Assembly: GCA_045801465.1 (NCBI GenBank)
Contig: JBJMSU010000196.1
Location: 1 to 19,454 of the forward strand
Direction: 5' to 3'
Source of the DNA: DATFWC01 sp045801465
GTDB taxonomy: Bacteria > Pseudomonadota > Alphaproteobacteria > Rhizobiales > Xanthobacteraceae
Length of the DNA: 19,454 nucleotides
Below the pieces are notes generated by a model. The model was not told the DNA's origin and did no database searches. It saw nothing but the letters and a program-made list of their open reading frames with translations. The position numbers and the translations under genes were made by a program. Below are positions 1-5,938 of this stretch, one piece after another (positions within the stretch are counted from its first letter, which is position 1; each line of letters starts with the position of its first letter).

Positions 1-2
1 CG

Positions 3-1061
3 GCATCCGATGTCGGCTGGGTGGTCGGCCACAGCTATATCGTCTACGGCCCGCTGCTGCACGGCTGCACCTCCATCCTCTACGAAGGCAAGCCGGTTGG
101 CACGCCGGACGCCGGCGCATTCTGGCGCGTGGTTGCCGAACACGGCGCGGTGGCGCTGTTCACCGCGCCGACTGCGTTCCGCGCCATCAAGAAGGAGGAT
201 CCCAAGGGCGCGCTGCTCGCCCGCTACGATCTGCCTAACTTCCGCACCCTGTTCCTTGCCGGCGAGCGCGCCGATCCCGATACGCTCAAATGGGCGGAAG
301 CGCTGCTCAAGGTGCCGGTGATCGATCACTGGTGGCAGACCGAGACGGGCTGGTGCATCGCCGGCAACCCGATGGGCTTGGGCGCGCTGCCCGTCAAGCA
401 CGGCTCGCCGACCGTGCCGATGCCCGGCTACGACGTCCGCATCGTCGACGAAGCGACCCGCGAAGTCGCGCCCAACAAGATGGGATCGATCGTGATCAAG
501 CTGCCGCTGCCGCCCGGCTGCCTGCCCACCCTGTGGCAGGCCGACGAGCGCTTCAAGGAAAGCTACCTCTCGGAATTTCCCGGCCACTACAAGACGGCGG
601 ACGCAGGTTTCAAGGACGAGGACGGCTACCTCTACATCATGGGCCGCACCGACGACATCATCAACGTGGCCGGCCACCGACTCTCGACCGGCGGCATGGA
701 GGAGGTGCTCGCGAGCCATGAGGACGTCGCCGAATGCGCCGTCATCGGCATCAAGGACGAGCTCAAGGGCGAGGTGCCGTGCGGCTTCATCGTGCTCAAA
801 GCCGGCGTCAACCGGCCGCCCAACGAGATCGAGGCGGAGATCGTTCAACTGGTGCGGCAAAAGATCGGACCGGTTGCCGCCTTCAAGCTCGCCATCACGG
901 TCGCGCGGCTGCCGAAGACGCGGTCGGGCAAGATCCTGCGCGGCACGATGAAGAAGATCGCCGACGCCGAATCCTGGACCATGCCGGCGACAATCGACGA
1001 CCCGGCCATCCTCGACGAGATCGGCACGGCGTTGAAAGGACACGGGATCGGGAAGGCCTGA
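3..1061 (+). CDS. prpE: Propionyl-CoA synthetase (propionate-CoA ligase), 3' part
   Basis: Acyl-CoA synthetase of the ANL superfamily that activates a short-chain acid, probably propionate, with ATP and CoA via an acyl-adenylate in the cytoplasm. The gene enters from the left edge: the frame is open from base 3, so only 352 C-terminal residues of an expected ~630 are present. Visible are the ASDVGWVVGHSYIVYGPL block, the WWQTETGW block (A5 region; Trp after TETG fits PrpE/ACSS3 better than acetyl-CoA synthetase, which usually has Gly), the MGRTDDIINVAGHRLSTG hinge (A8), and PKTRSGKILRG with the catalytic, acetylation-prone Lys encoded at 930-932 (A10). The C-terminal PATIDDP is typical of PrpE. 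An acetyl-CoA synthetase paralogue is the main alternative. The internal GTG at 21 is not a real start. No prp pathway genes follow. Confidence 0.9.
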   Translation, partial: ASDVGWVVGHSYIVYGPLLHGCTSILYEGKPVGTPDAGAFWRVVAEHGAVALFTAPTAFRAIKKEDPKGALLARYDLPNFRTLFLAGERADPDTLKWAEALLKVPVIDHWWQTETGWCIAGNPMGLGALPVKHGSPTVPMPGYDVRIVDEATREVAPNKMGSIVIKLPLPPGCLPTLWQADERFKESYLSEFPGHYKTADAGFKDEDGYLYIMGRTDDIINVAGHRLSTGGMEEVLASHEDVAECAVIGIKDELKGEVPCGFIVLKAGVNRPPNEIEAEIVQLVRQKIGPVAAFKLAITVARLPKTRSGKILRGTMKKIADAESWTMPATIDDPAILDEIGTALKGHGIGKA

Positions 1062-1122
1062 CTCCTTCTCGCGGCAATTGAGGCTGGGTCGGCGCCGCCA
1101 GCTGATTGGACGTACGCGATCG

Positions 1123-1632
1123 ATGTCACCGGCTGAATTCCTGAAGTCCCCCTGGTTCTTCGTGTTGTTTGGCCTCCTTTGGCTCGGCGTCGGCGCAGTG
1201 CTGGCCCGGGCATCCGGTTGGCGAGCGCTGGCCGAGCGGTTTCGGTCCACACGCCCGGTCGACGGGGCGCGCTTTCGCTTTGTCACGGGTTGGATCGGAG
1301 CGTCCACGTGGCCGGTCCAGTATAGAGGAGCATTGTTCATCACCATCAGTGGCGAAGGATTCCTCCTGTCGATTTTCTTCCCGTTTCGGCTTGGCAGCCC
1401 GTCATTGTTCATTCCATGGACAGAGGTCGAATCCGCCACGGAAGAGGAGGCGTGGTTCGTCAACCGTGCGGTCGTTCGCCTGCGCGGCTTGCCAACCACC
1501 ATCATGATCGCCGGTCGGGCCGGGCAACGCATGGTCGAGGCCTATGCGCTCTCTTCCCGCGATCGCAGCCGTGCGGCAGAACTGGCGGAGGCTGCGCGGC
1601 GGCGGTCAGGAGATCACTCGTCGCCGAGATAA
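1123..1632 (+). CDS. Small membrane-anchored hypothetical protein
   Basis: I do not recognise a named family. The 169-residue product has one clear hydrophobic segment near the N-terminus (about residues 8-29, PWFFVLFGLLWLGVGAVLA), followed by a soluble region with alternating beta-like stretches and a polar, basic C-terminus rich in Arg, Ala and Glu. It is probably anchored in the inner membrane by one segment. I chose ATG 1123 because the membrane segment follows at once; a TTG at 1078 would add 15 basic residues and is only 16 nt after prpE stops. No strong ribosome binding site precedes 1123. The long ORF and normal codon use support a real gene, but its role cannot be told from sequence. 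Confidence 0.6.
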   Translation: MSPAEFLKSPWFFVLFGLLWLGVGAVLARASGWRALAERFRSTRPVDGARFRFVTGWIGASTWPVQYRGALFITISGEGFLLSIFFPFRLGSPSLFIPWTEVESATEEEAWFVNRAVVRLRGLPTTIMIAGRAGQRMVEAYALSSRDRSRAAELAEAARRRSGDHSSPR

Positions 1633-1663
1633 GGTGACGGAGAAGATCGAGAAGGCTTCATCC

Positions 1664-1705
1664 ATGCCCGCCTTCATCTGCACCGACTGCGGGACGCAAT
1701 ATCCG
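1664..1705 (+). pseudogene. Remnant of the zinc-ribbon start of the downstream MBL-fold gene
   Basis: Forty-two bases match the first 14 codons of the intact gene at 3509 with only three mismatches (39/42), two of them synonymous. The fragment encodes MPAFICTDCGTQYP against MPAFICTACGTQYP in the intact copy, including the first CxxC zinc-ribbon half. Similarity stops abruptly at 1706, and the frame then runs meaninglessly into the aldolase gene (stop near 1816). This is best read as a broken duplicate start left by recombination. It is not an expressed gene as far as can be seen, although the ATG is intact. Confidence 0.7.
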
Positions 1706-1755
1706 GCGCCGCTGAGGCGGACGATGAGAGTGGACATAAGTCGCCAGAGGTGCCC

Positions 1756-2451
1756 ATGGAATTTGCGTCTACCGCCGGATTGCGTGCCGAAGTGCTCACC
1801 GCGTGCCGGGTGCTGACCCACTTTCGGATCGTCGAGGGCTTCGGCCACGTCAGTGCTCGCCTTCCCGGTGGGGAGCGGATCCTGATCACGCCACGGCGGG
1901 CGCTCGGTCTCGTCACCGAGGCCGAGCTGGTCGAGCTCGACCTGAGTGGACGTCAAGTGGCGGGGGGAGGCCGTCCGCCGCTCGAAGTGCCGATGCATCT
2001 CGCGGTTTATCGCCGCCGTGCCGACATCGCGGCGATTGCCCGCGGGCATCCGCGGCATGTCGCGGCCTACGCCTGCGCCGGCGAGCCGCTGCGCGTGGCG
2101 CATGGCTTCGGCGCAAATTTGGGCGCCGTGGTTCAGGTCTTTGCTCAGCCCTTCCTGGTGGCCAGTGCGGAGATGGGGGAAGGTGTCGCGGACGCGCTCG
2201 GCGACGCGGAAGCCGTCATCCTTCAGTCGAACGGAATGCTGGCGGTCGGGCAGTCCGTCCCGCATGCCTGCGTGCAGGCGCTGTTCCTGGAAGAGACGGC
2301 GGAGCTGCAGCTGTTGGCTTCGGGCGCGGGCTTCGCGCCCCGGTTCTACTCACCAGACGGCGCGGCACGGCGCCACGGCGACGACCGCGTGCACGAGCCC
2401 GTGCGGGCATGGGAGTACTACGTGGCGGCAGCCGAGGGGAAGCTTCGGTAA
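1756..2451 (+). CDS. Class II aldolase/adducin-family protein with altered metal ligands
   Basis: A 231-residue cytoplasmic protein of the class II aldolase/adducin fold. Known relatives cleave phosphorylated sugars (fuculose-1-phosphate aldolase) or decarboxylate, using a metal ion held by one Glu-side and three His residues. The fold is shown by the N-terminal ACRVLTHFRIVEGFGHVSAR helix-strand block, EVPMHLAVYRRRADIAAIARGHPRH (residues 77-101) and the C-terminal NGMLAVGQSVPHACVQALFLEE. Against the classical HxH and NHG motifs, the first His is replaced by Arg96 and the last by Asn159; His98 is kept. The substrate cannot be predicted. ATG 1756 is preceded by AGAGG at a good distance; an in-frame GTG at 1750 is the alternative. 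It lies just after the gene remnant at 1664 and is probably transcribed alone. Confidence 0.8.
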   Translation: MEFASTAGLRAEVLTACRVLTHFRIVEGFGHVSARLPGGERILITPRRALGLVTEAELVELDLSGRQVAGGGRPPLEVPMHLAVYRRRADIAAIARGHPRHVAAYACAGEPLRVAHGFGANLGAVVQVFAQPFLVASAEMGEGVADALGDAEAVILQSNGMLAVGQSVPHACVQALFLEETAELQLLASGAGFAPRFYSPDGAARRHGDDRVHEPVRAWEYYVAAAEGKLR

Positions 2452-2717
2452 GTCATGTCGGGCACTGCCCGCGGTGCGGATCGCGAGGATTCCGCCGTCG
2501 CGTCGCGCTACAGGATCGGAAGCGGCCATGGTTCGTTTTCGTCCGGCATGTGCTCGAGCTCTTGCAACGCCAGATGGTCAGCAGGGCGTTTGCGGCAGGC
2601 TCCGACGAGGCGGGGTTCTGGCGGGTGAGCAGGTCCGGGCGGTTTGCTCCGTCGTGGAGCGAACTTTTCAGCGAACACAGGGTTAACTCGCTGAACGTCC
2701 TCAGCGAGGAAAAGCCC
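2452..2717 (+). other. Spacer before the DUF3597 gene
   Basis: 266 bases with no supported gene. Short frames lack a ribosome site and family resemblance. The only structure I see is the hairpin at 2687-2708 next to the downstream start, listed separately. A promoter for the DUF3597 gene is presumably here, but no convincing -35/-10 pair was found. Confidence 0.5.
2687..2710 (+). promoter_or_regulatory. Hairpin overlapping the Shine-Dalgarno site of the DUF3597 gene
   Basis: CTCGCTGA (2687-2694) and TCAGCGAG (2701-2708) form a perfect 8-bp stem with a 6-nt loop, ACGTCC. The 3' arm contains the GAG of the ribosome site GAGGA (2706-2710), which sits 7 nt before ATG 2718. In the mRNA this stem would partly hide the ribosome site, which could make translation depend on temperature, an sRNA or a protein. 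The structure is seen directly; regulation is inferred. Confidence 0.45.
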
Positions 2718-3173
2718 ATGAGCATTTTTGGCACCATCATGTCGGCGATCTTCCGGCACGGCTCGGGATCGCAGCCTTCGCAAGCTTCACCCGGCGCTGG
2801 CCGCACATCGGCGGCTCCGCCATCGGGCTCGACGTCACCGCAATCTGCGCCTACGCCCGCACAGTCGGGTGCCGGCGCGGCGCCAAGCGGGTCAACGGCG
2901 ACGCAGGGATCCGTCGACGTCGAAGCAGTGCTGAACGGGCTCGCCAGCCAGAAGAAGCAGAAGCTCGATTGGCGGCACTCGATCGTCGACTTGATGAAGC
3001 TCCTCGATCTCGAGAGCAGCTTGGCGGCGCGTAAACAGCTCGCCCAGGAACTGCACTACAGTGGAAATCCCGACGACTCGGCCGCCATGAACATCTGGCT
3101 GCACAAGCAGGTCATGATCAAGCTGGCCGAGAACGGCGGCAAGGTTCCCGAAGACCTCCGTCGCGTCGCGTAG
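2718..3173 (+). CDS. DUF3597 domain-containing protein
   Basis: A 151-residue protein. It begins MSIFGTIMSAIFRHG, the typical start of DUF3597 proteins. Residues ~17-72 are a low-complexity Ser/Pro/Ala/Gly/Gln linker, and a conserved C-terminal domain (about 73-151) starts VDVEAVLNGLASQKKQKLDWRHSIVDLMKLLDLE and ends in the usual helix with HYSGNPDDSAAMNIWLHKQVMIKLAENGGKVP. The family has no established biochemical function; the domain looks small, helical and cytoplasmic. Start ATG 2718 is set by GAGGA 7 nt upstream and the family N-terminus. The longer frame open upstream to 1803 is only readthrough across the aldolase region. The gene stands alone with its own leader hairpin and a palindrome after its stop. 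Confidence 0.88.
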   Translation: MSIFGTIMSAIFRHGSGSQPSQASPGAGRTSAAPPSGSTSPQSAPTPAQSGAGAAPSGSTATQGSVDVEAVLNGLASQKKQKLDWRHSIVDLMKLLDLESSLAARKQLAQELHYSGNPDDSAAMNIWLHKQVMIKLAENGGKVPEDLRRVA

Positions 3174-3508
3174 CACACTCCATCACTGCTGCGGTTTGCG
3201 CCCGAGCATGTTCGCACATGCTCGGGCCGCCGCGCGTTGGCTTACACCCGTGTCTGAATGCCGACTGAGGAACGCCGCTATGAACATCGCGTTGACGATT
3301 CGGCGACGAGAGTTTCAGACGGCTGCCGCGGTCGCCCGAGCCGATGCGCGGCGCGGCGCGCGATTTCGAGGTGCCGCGCGACATGCGCATTCCGGAAGCG
3401 ATGCGGCCGCTTACCGTTTGAGGCGTGGCGCGGCCCGATTGGCACGAAGCCGATTTACAGAACCGCCGATGCAGGCAAGAATCACCGTCCTGCCACGGAA
3501 CGAGCCTC
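3174..3508 (+). other. 335-base spacer between the DUF3597 and MBL-fold genes
   Basis: Apart from the hairpin at 3200-3227, no supported gene is seen. A 161-codon frame opens at 3196 and a shorter one at 3258, but both are Arg/Ala-rich, lack ribosome sites, and overlap the start of the real MBL gene. A short stretch near 3360-3420 reads FEVPRDMRIPEAMRPL in one frame before a stop. It might be a decayed gene end, but it is too short to assign. Confidence 0.5.
3200..3227 (+). terminator. Perfect hairpin after the DUF3597 gene, without T-run
   Basis: GCCCGAGCATGT (3200-3211) and ACATGCTCGGGC (3216-3227) form a perfect 12-bp stem with loop TCGC, 27 nt after the DUF3597 stop. No T-run follows, so it is not a classical intrinsic terminator. 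It may stabilise the 3' end, work with Rho, or be a protein-binding palindrome. Confidence 0.5.
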
Positions 3509-4327
3509 ATGCCTGCCTTCATCTGTACCGCCTGCGGGACGCAATATCCGCCGAGCGACGCGCCGCCCGAAACCTGCGCCATTTGTCAGGAAGAGCGGCA
3601 ATACGTGCCGCCCACGGGCCAGAGCTGGACCACGCTGGAGAATCTCGCGGCGCGACACTTCAATTCCTTCCGCCAGCATGAAGACGGCCTGATCGGCATC
3701 GGCACCCAGCCCAATTTCGCCATCGGCCAACGCGCGCTCATCGTCTGCACGCCGCACGGCAACGTGCTGTGGGACTGCATTGCACTCATCGACGCCGCGA
3801 CCGTGGCCTTGATCAAGGGTCTTGGCGGCCTCAAGGCGATCGGGATCTCGCACCCGCACTTCTATACGACCATGGTGGAGTGGTGCCGCGCGTTCGATGC
3901 GCCGATCCATCTCCACGCCGCCGACCGCGCCTGGATCATGCGTCCCGACCCGGCGATCAAGCTGTGGGACGGCGAGACCCTGTCGCTCCTGCCCGACGTG
4001 ACGCTGATCCGCTGCGGCGGGCATTTCCCCGGCGGCACGGTCCTGCATTGGGCAAAGGAAAGCGGAGTCTTATGCTCGTCGGACATTGCGACGGTCACCA
4101 CCGATCGCAAGTTCCTCACCTTCATGCGCAGCTACCCGAACTTCATCCCGCTGTCGGCACGCGAGGTCGAGAAGATCGCGGCGGCGCTCGCGCCGTTTTC
4201 GTTCGACACCATTTATGGTCATTACTTCGATCGCGTGATCGCCCGCGGGGCCAAGCAGACCATGCAGGCCTCGGTGGCGCGATATCTCGCCGCCATCGCC
4301 GGTACGGCGCGCCGGGAGGACGAATAG
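3509..4327 (+). CDS. Zinc-ribbon plus MBL-fold metallo-hydrolase-like protein
   Basis: A 272-residue cytoplasmic protein. Residues 1-30 form a small zinc ribbon/rubredoxin-like knuckle with Cys6, Cys9, Cys23 and Cys26. The rest resembles a metallo-beta-lactamase fold: a strand-rich start (IGIGTQPNFAIGQRALIV), GISHPHFYTTM at the position of the usual HxHxDH, GGHFPGG (His172), SSDIATV (Asp192) and YGHYF (His238). HxHxDH is reduced to His115-x-His117, with Tyr119 and Thr120 in place of Asp and His, so only one metal may bind or the chemistry may differ. The substrate is unknown. ATG 3509 is chosen because the zinc ribbon starts there and the same start is duplicated at 1664. DoxX follows 101 nt downstream, possibly in the same transcript. 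Confidence 0.8.
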   Translation: MPAFICTACGTQYPPSDAPPETCAICQEERQYVPPTGQSWTTLENLAARHFNSFRQHEDGLIGIGTQPNFAIGQRALIVCTPHGNVLWDCIALIDAATVALIKGLGGLKAIGISHPHFYTTMVEWCRAFDAPIHLHAADRAWIMRPDPAIKLWDGETLSLLPDVTLIRCGGHFPGGTVLHWAKESGVLCSSDIATVTTDRKFLTFMRSYPNFIPLSAREVEKIAAALAPFSFDTIYGHYFDRVIARGAKQTMQASVARYLAAIAGTARREDE

Positions 4328-4428
4328 CGTGGTGCGACAATCGGCGCTCGGTCTTCACGCAATGGCTCCGCTGTCGCAGGGTTTTGCCTTTTGAACCGCT
4401 GCCTAAAATCCAACCGAACGAGGTCCCC

Positions 4429-4911
4429 ATGAGCATCCGATCTGCTGAACCAGGCGACACCGCTCCGTCGCGCTCGGCTGCGTCGGGTATCGATGCGTTC
4501 GCCGCCAAGTTCTATGACGAGCTGTTGCTGGTCTCCCGCGTCGCCCTCGGCCTGATCTTCGTGCTGAGCGGCTATATGAAGCTCACGGGGCTTGCGGCCT
4601 TTTCGGCGAGCCTCGCGGCGCGCGGCGTGCCCGCCGCCTGGCTCTGGGGACCGGTCGGCGCCACGGTCGAATTCGTCGGCGGCCTGCTCATCGTGCTCGG
4701 CCTCGGCACCCGGTACGCCGCCCTGCTGATGATTCTGTTCGTCATCGTCGCCACGGCGATTTCGCACCGCTTCTGGGAATTCGCCGATCCGCAGCAGTTC
4801 CGTACGCAGCAGAGTCAGTTCTTAAAGAACCTGTCCATTATCGGCGGCTTCCTGTTCGTGTTGGCGGCCGGAGGCGGCCGCTTCTCGCTGGACAATCTGT
4901 GGCGCCGCTAG
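4429..4911 (+). CDS. DoxX-family membrane protein
   Basis: A 160-residue inner-membrane protein with four predicted hydrophobic helices: about residues 35-47 (VSRVALGLIFVLSGYMKL), 68-90 (WGPVGATVEFVGGLLIVLGL), 93-110 (YAALLMILFVIVATAISHRFW) and 130-150 (NLSIIGGFLFVLAAGGGRFSLD). RVALGLIFVLSGYMKL, the HRFWEF segment after helix 3 and the final GGGRFSLD are hallmarks of the DoxX family, whose members are linked to quinone or thiol redox and oxidative-stress functions; the exact role here is unknown. The first ~25 residues are polar and poorly conserved. ATG 4429 has GAGGT 7 nt upstream. It follows the MBL-fold gene on the same strand; a long inverted repeat lies after its stop. Confidence 0.9.
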   Translation: MSIRSAEPGDTAPSRSAASGIDAFAAKFYDELLLVSRVALGLIFVLSGYMKLTGLAAFSASLAARGVPAAWLWGPVGATVEFVGGLLIVLGLGTRYAALLMILFVIVATAISHRFWEFADPQQFRTQQSQFLKNLSIIGGFLFVLAAGGGRFSLDNLWRR

Positions 4912-4955
4912 TGCCGCGAACCCGAAGTTCGCTCACGTTTGCCCCCGCTTTTCGA

Positions 4956-5003
4956 TTTGAAGTTCCTATGCGAGTTTGCGGCAGGGGCTGTAGGAACTTC
5001 AAA
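4956..5003 (+). repeat. Perfect 13-bp inverted repeat between DoxX and SDR genes
   Basis: TTTGAAGTTCCTA (4956-4968) is exactly reverse-complemented at 4991-5003, with a 22-nt spacer. The arms are AT-richer than their surroundings. It lies 44 nt after the doxX stop and 25 nt before the SDR start. No T-run follows, so it could be an operator, a non-classical terminator or a mobile-repeat scar. Confidence 0.75.
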
Positions 5004-5028
5004 CCGGCGGCACGAGCGAGGATGACCC

Positions 5029-5826
5029 ATGGGGCGGCTCGACGATAAAGTGGCGATCGTCACCGGCGGCGCGCAGGGCATCGGCCTGGCGATTGCCCGG
5101 CGCTTCGTCGCCGAGGGCGCAAAGGTCGTCATCGCCGACATCGCACAAGAAATCGGGCGGACGGCGGCACAGGAGCTAGGCGACGCGAATTGCCGCTTCG
5201 TATCAGCCGACGTGGGCAGGGCCGAGGAAGCGAGTCGGCTGGTGGCGGAAACCTGCGCGACATTCGGCAAGCTCGACGTCCTGGTCAACAATGCCGGCAT
5301 CATCCACGCGGCGGATTTCCTCGACCTCGCGGAAGCCGATTTCGATCGCGTGCTGCGCGTAAACCTGAAAGGCGCGTTCCTGGTCGGCCAGCAGGCGGCG
5401 CGGCAGATGGTCGAGCAGGGCAAGACCGGCAGAGCAGGCGGCGCCATCATCAACATGAGCTCGATCAACGCGAGCCTCGCGATCCCCAATCAGACGCCCT
5501 ATTGCGTGTCGAAAGGCGGATTGTCCCAGCTCACCAGGGTGATGGCTCTGGCGCTCGCGCCCCACCATATTCGCGTCAATGCGATCGGCCCGGGCTCGAT
5601 CATGACCGCCATGATGGCGACGGTTGCGACCGACAGGGAAGCGAAGGGGCGGGTCCTCTCACGCACACCGCTCGGACGCATCGGCGAGCCGGATGAGGTC
5701 GCCGCGGTTGCCGCCTTCCTCGCCTCCGACGACGCCAGCTACGTCACCGGCGAAATCATCTATGTCGACGGTGGTCGCCAAGCCCTCAATTACACGGTTC
5801 CAGTGAACTACCGATCCCTCGATTAA
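5029..5826 (+). CDS. SDR-family NAD(P)-dependent oxidoreductase
   Basis: A 265-residue classical short-chain dehydrogenase/reductase, cytoplasmic, oxidising an alcohol or reducing a carbonyl with NAD(P). Motifs in order: nucleotide-binding TGGAQGIG at residues 12-19; an acidic residue after the second strand (VVIADIA), which favours NAD(H); NNAG at 87-90; and the catalytic residues Ser145, Tyr158 and Lys162 (YCVSK). IGPGSIMT follows and the end carries VTGEIIYVDGG. It looks like the glucose-1-dehydrogenase or 3-oxoacyl-ACP-reductase-like branch; the substrate cannot be assigned. All catalytic residues are intact and length is normal, with a short C-terminal extension (RQALNYTVPVNYRSLD). ATG 5029 is preceded by GAGG. 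It appears to be a single gene, flanked by an inverted repeat upstream and hairpins downstream. Confidence 0.93.
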   Translation: MGRLDDKVAIVTGGAQGIGLAIARRFVAEGAKVVIADIAQEIGRTAAQELGDANCRFVSADVGRAEEASRLVAETCATFGKLDVLVNNAGIIHAADFLDLAEADFDRVLRVNLKGAFLVGQQAARQMVEQGKTGRAGGAIINMSSINASLAIPNQTPYCVSKGGLSQLTRVMALALAPHHIRVNAIGPGSIMTAMMATVATDREAKGRVLSRTPLGRIGEPDEVAAVAAFLASDDASYVTGEIIYVDGGRQALNYTVPVNYRSLD

Positions 5827-5878
5827 CAAGCCATTGCCACATTTCCGGCCAACAAGTTCCTCATTCTTTTGCTTTTAG

Positions 5879-5907
5879 AGCCCCTGCACGAGGGGCTTCG
5901 GCCTCTC
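5879..5907 (+). promoter_or_regulatory. Two overlapping, mutually exclusive hairpins before the lytic transglycosylase gene
   Basis: AGCCCC (5879-5884) can pair with GGGGCT (5892-5897). Alternatively GAGGGGC (5890-5896) can pair with GCCTCTC (5901-5907; one G-U pair) around a TTCG tetraloop. The two share bases and cannot form together. They lie 53 nt after the SDR stop and 32 nt before the next start. No T-run follows, so this is either the end of the SDR transcript or a leader switch. Confidence 0.4.
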
Positions 5908-5938
5908 CATACCCCGAAAAACCAAAATTAGTGTGGAC

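Noticed and set aside
1803..2717. Long upstream extension of the DUF3597 frame through the aldolase gene
   Set aside because: The translated stretch is Arg/Gly-rich and out of frame with the aldolase. The family start MSIFGTIMSAIF and a ribosome site set the start at 2718.
3360..3420. FEVPRDMRIPEAMRPL, faintly phasin-like
   Set aside because: About 16 residues without a start or matching flanks; too short to call a gene or pseudogene.
4956..5003. FLP recombinase target site
   Set aside because: Only 10-11 of 13 arm positions agree and the spacer is 22 rather than 8 nt, with no recombinase gene seen; likely coincidence.
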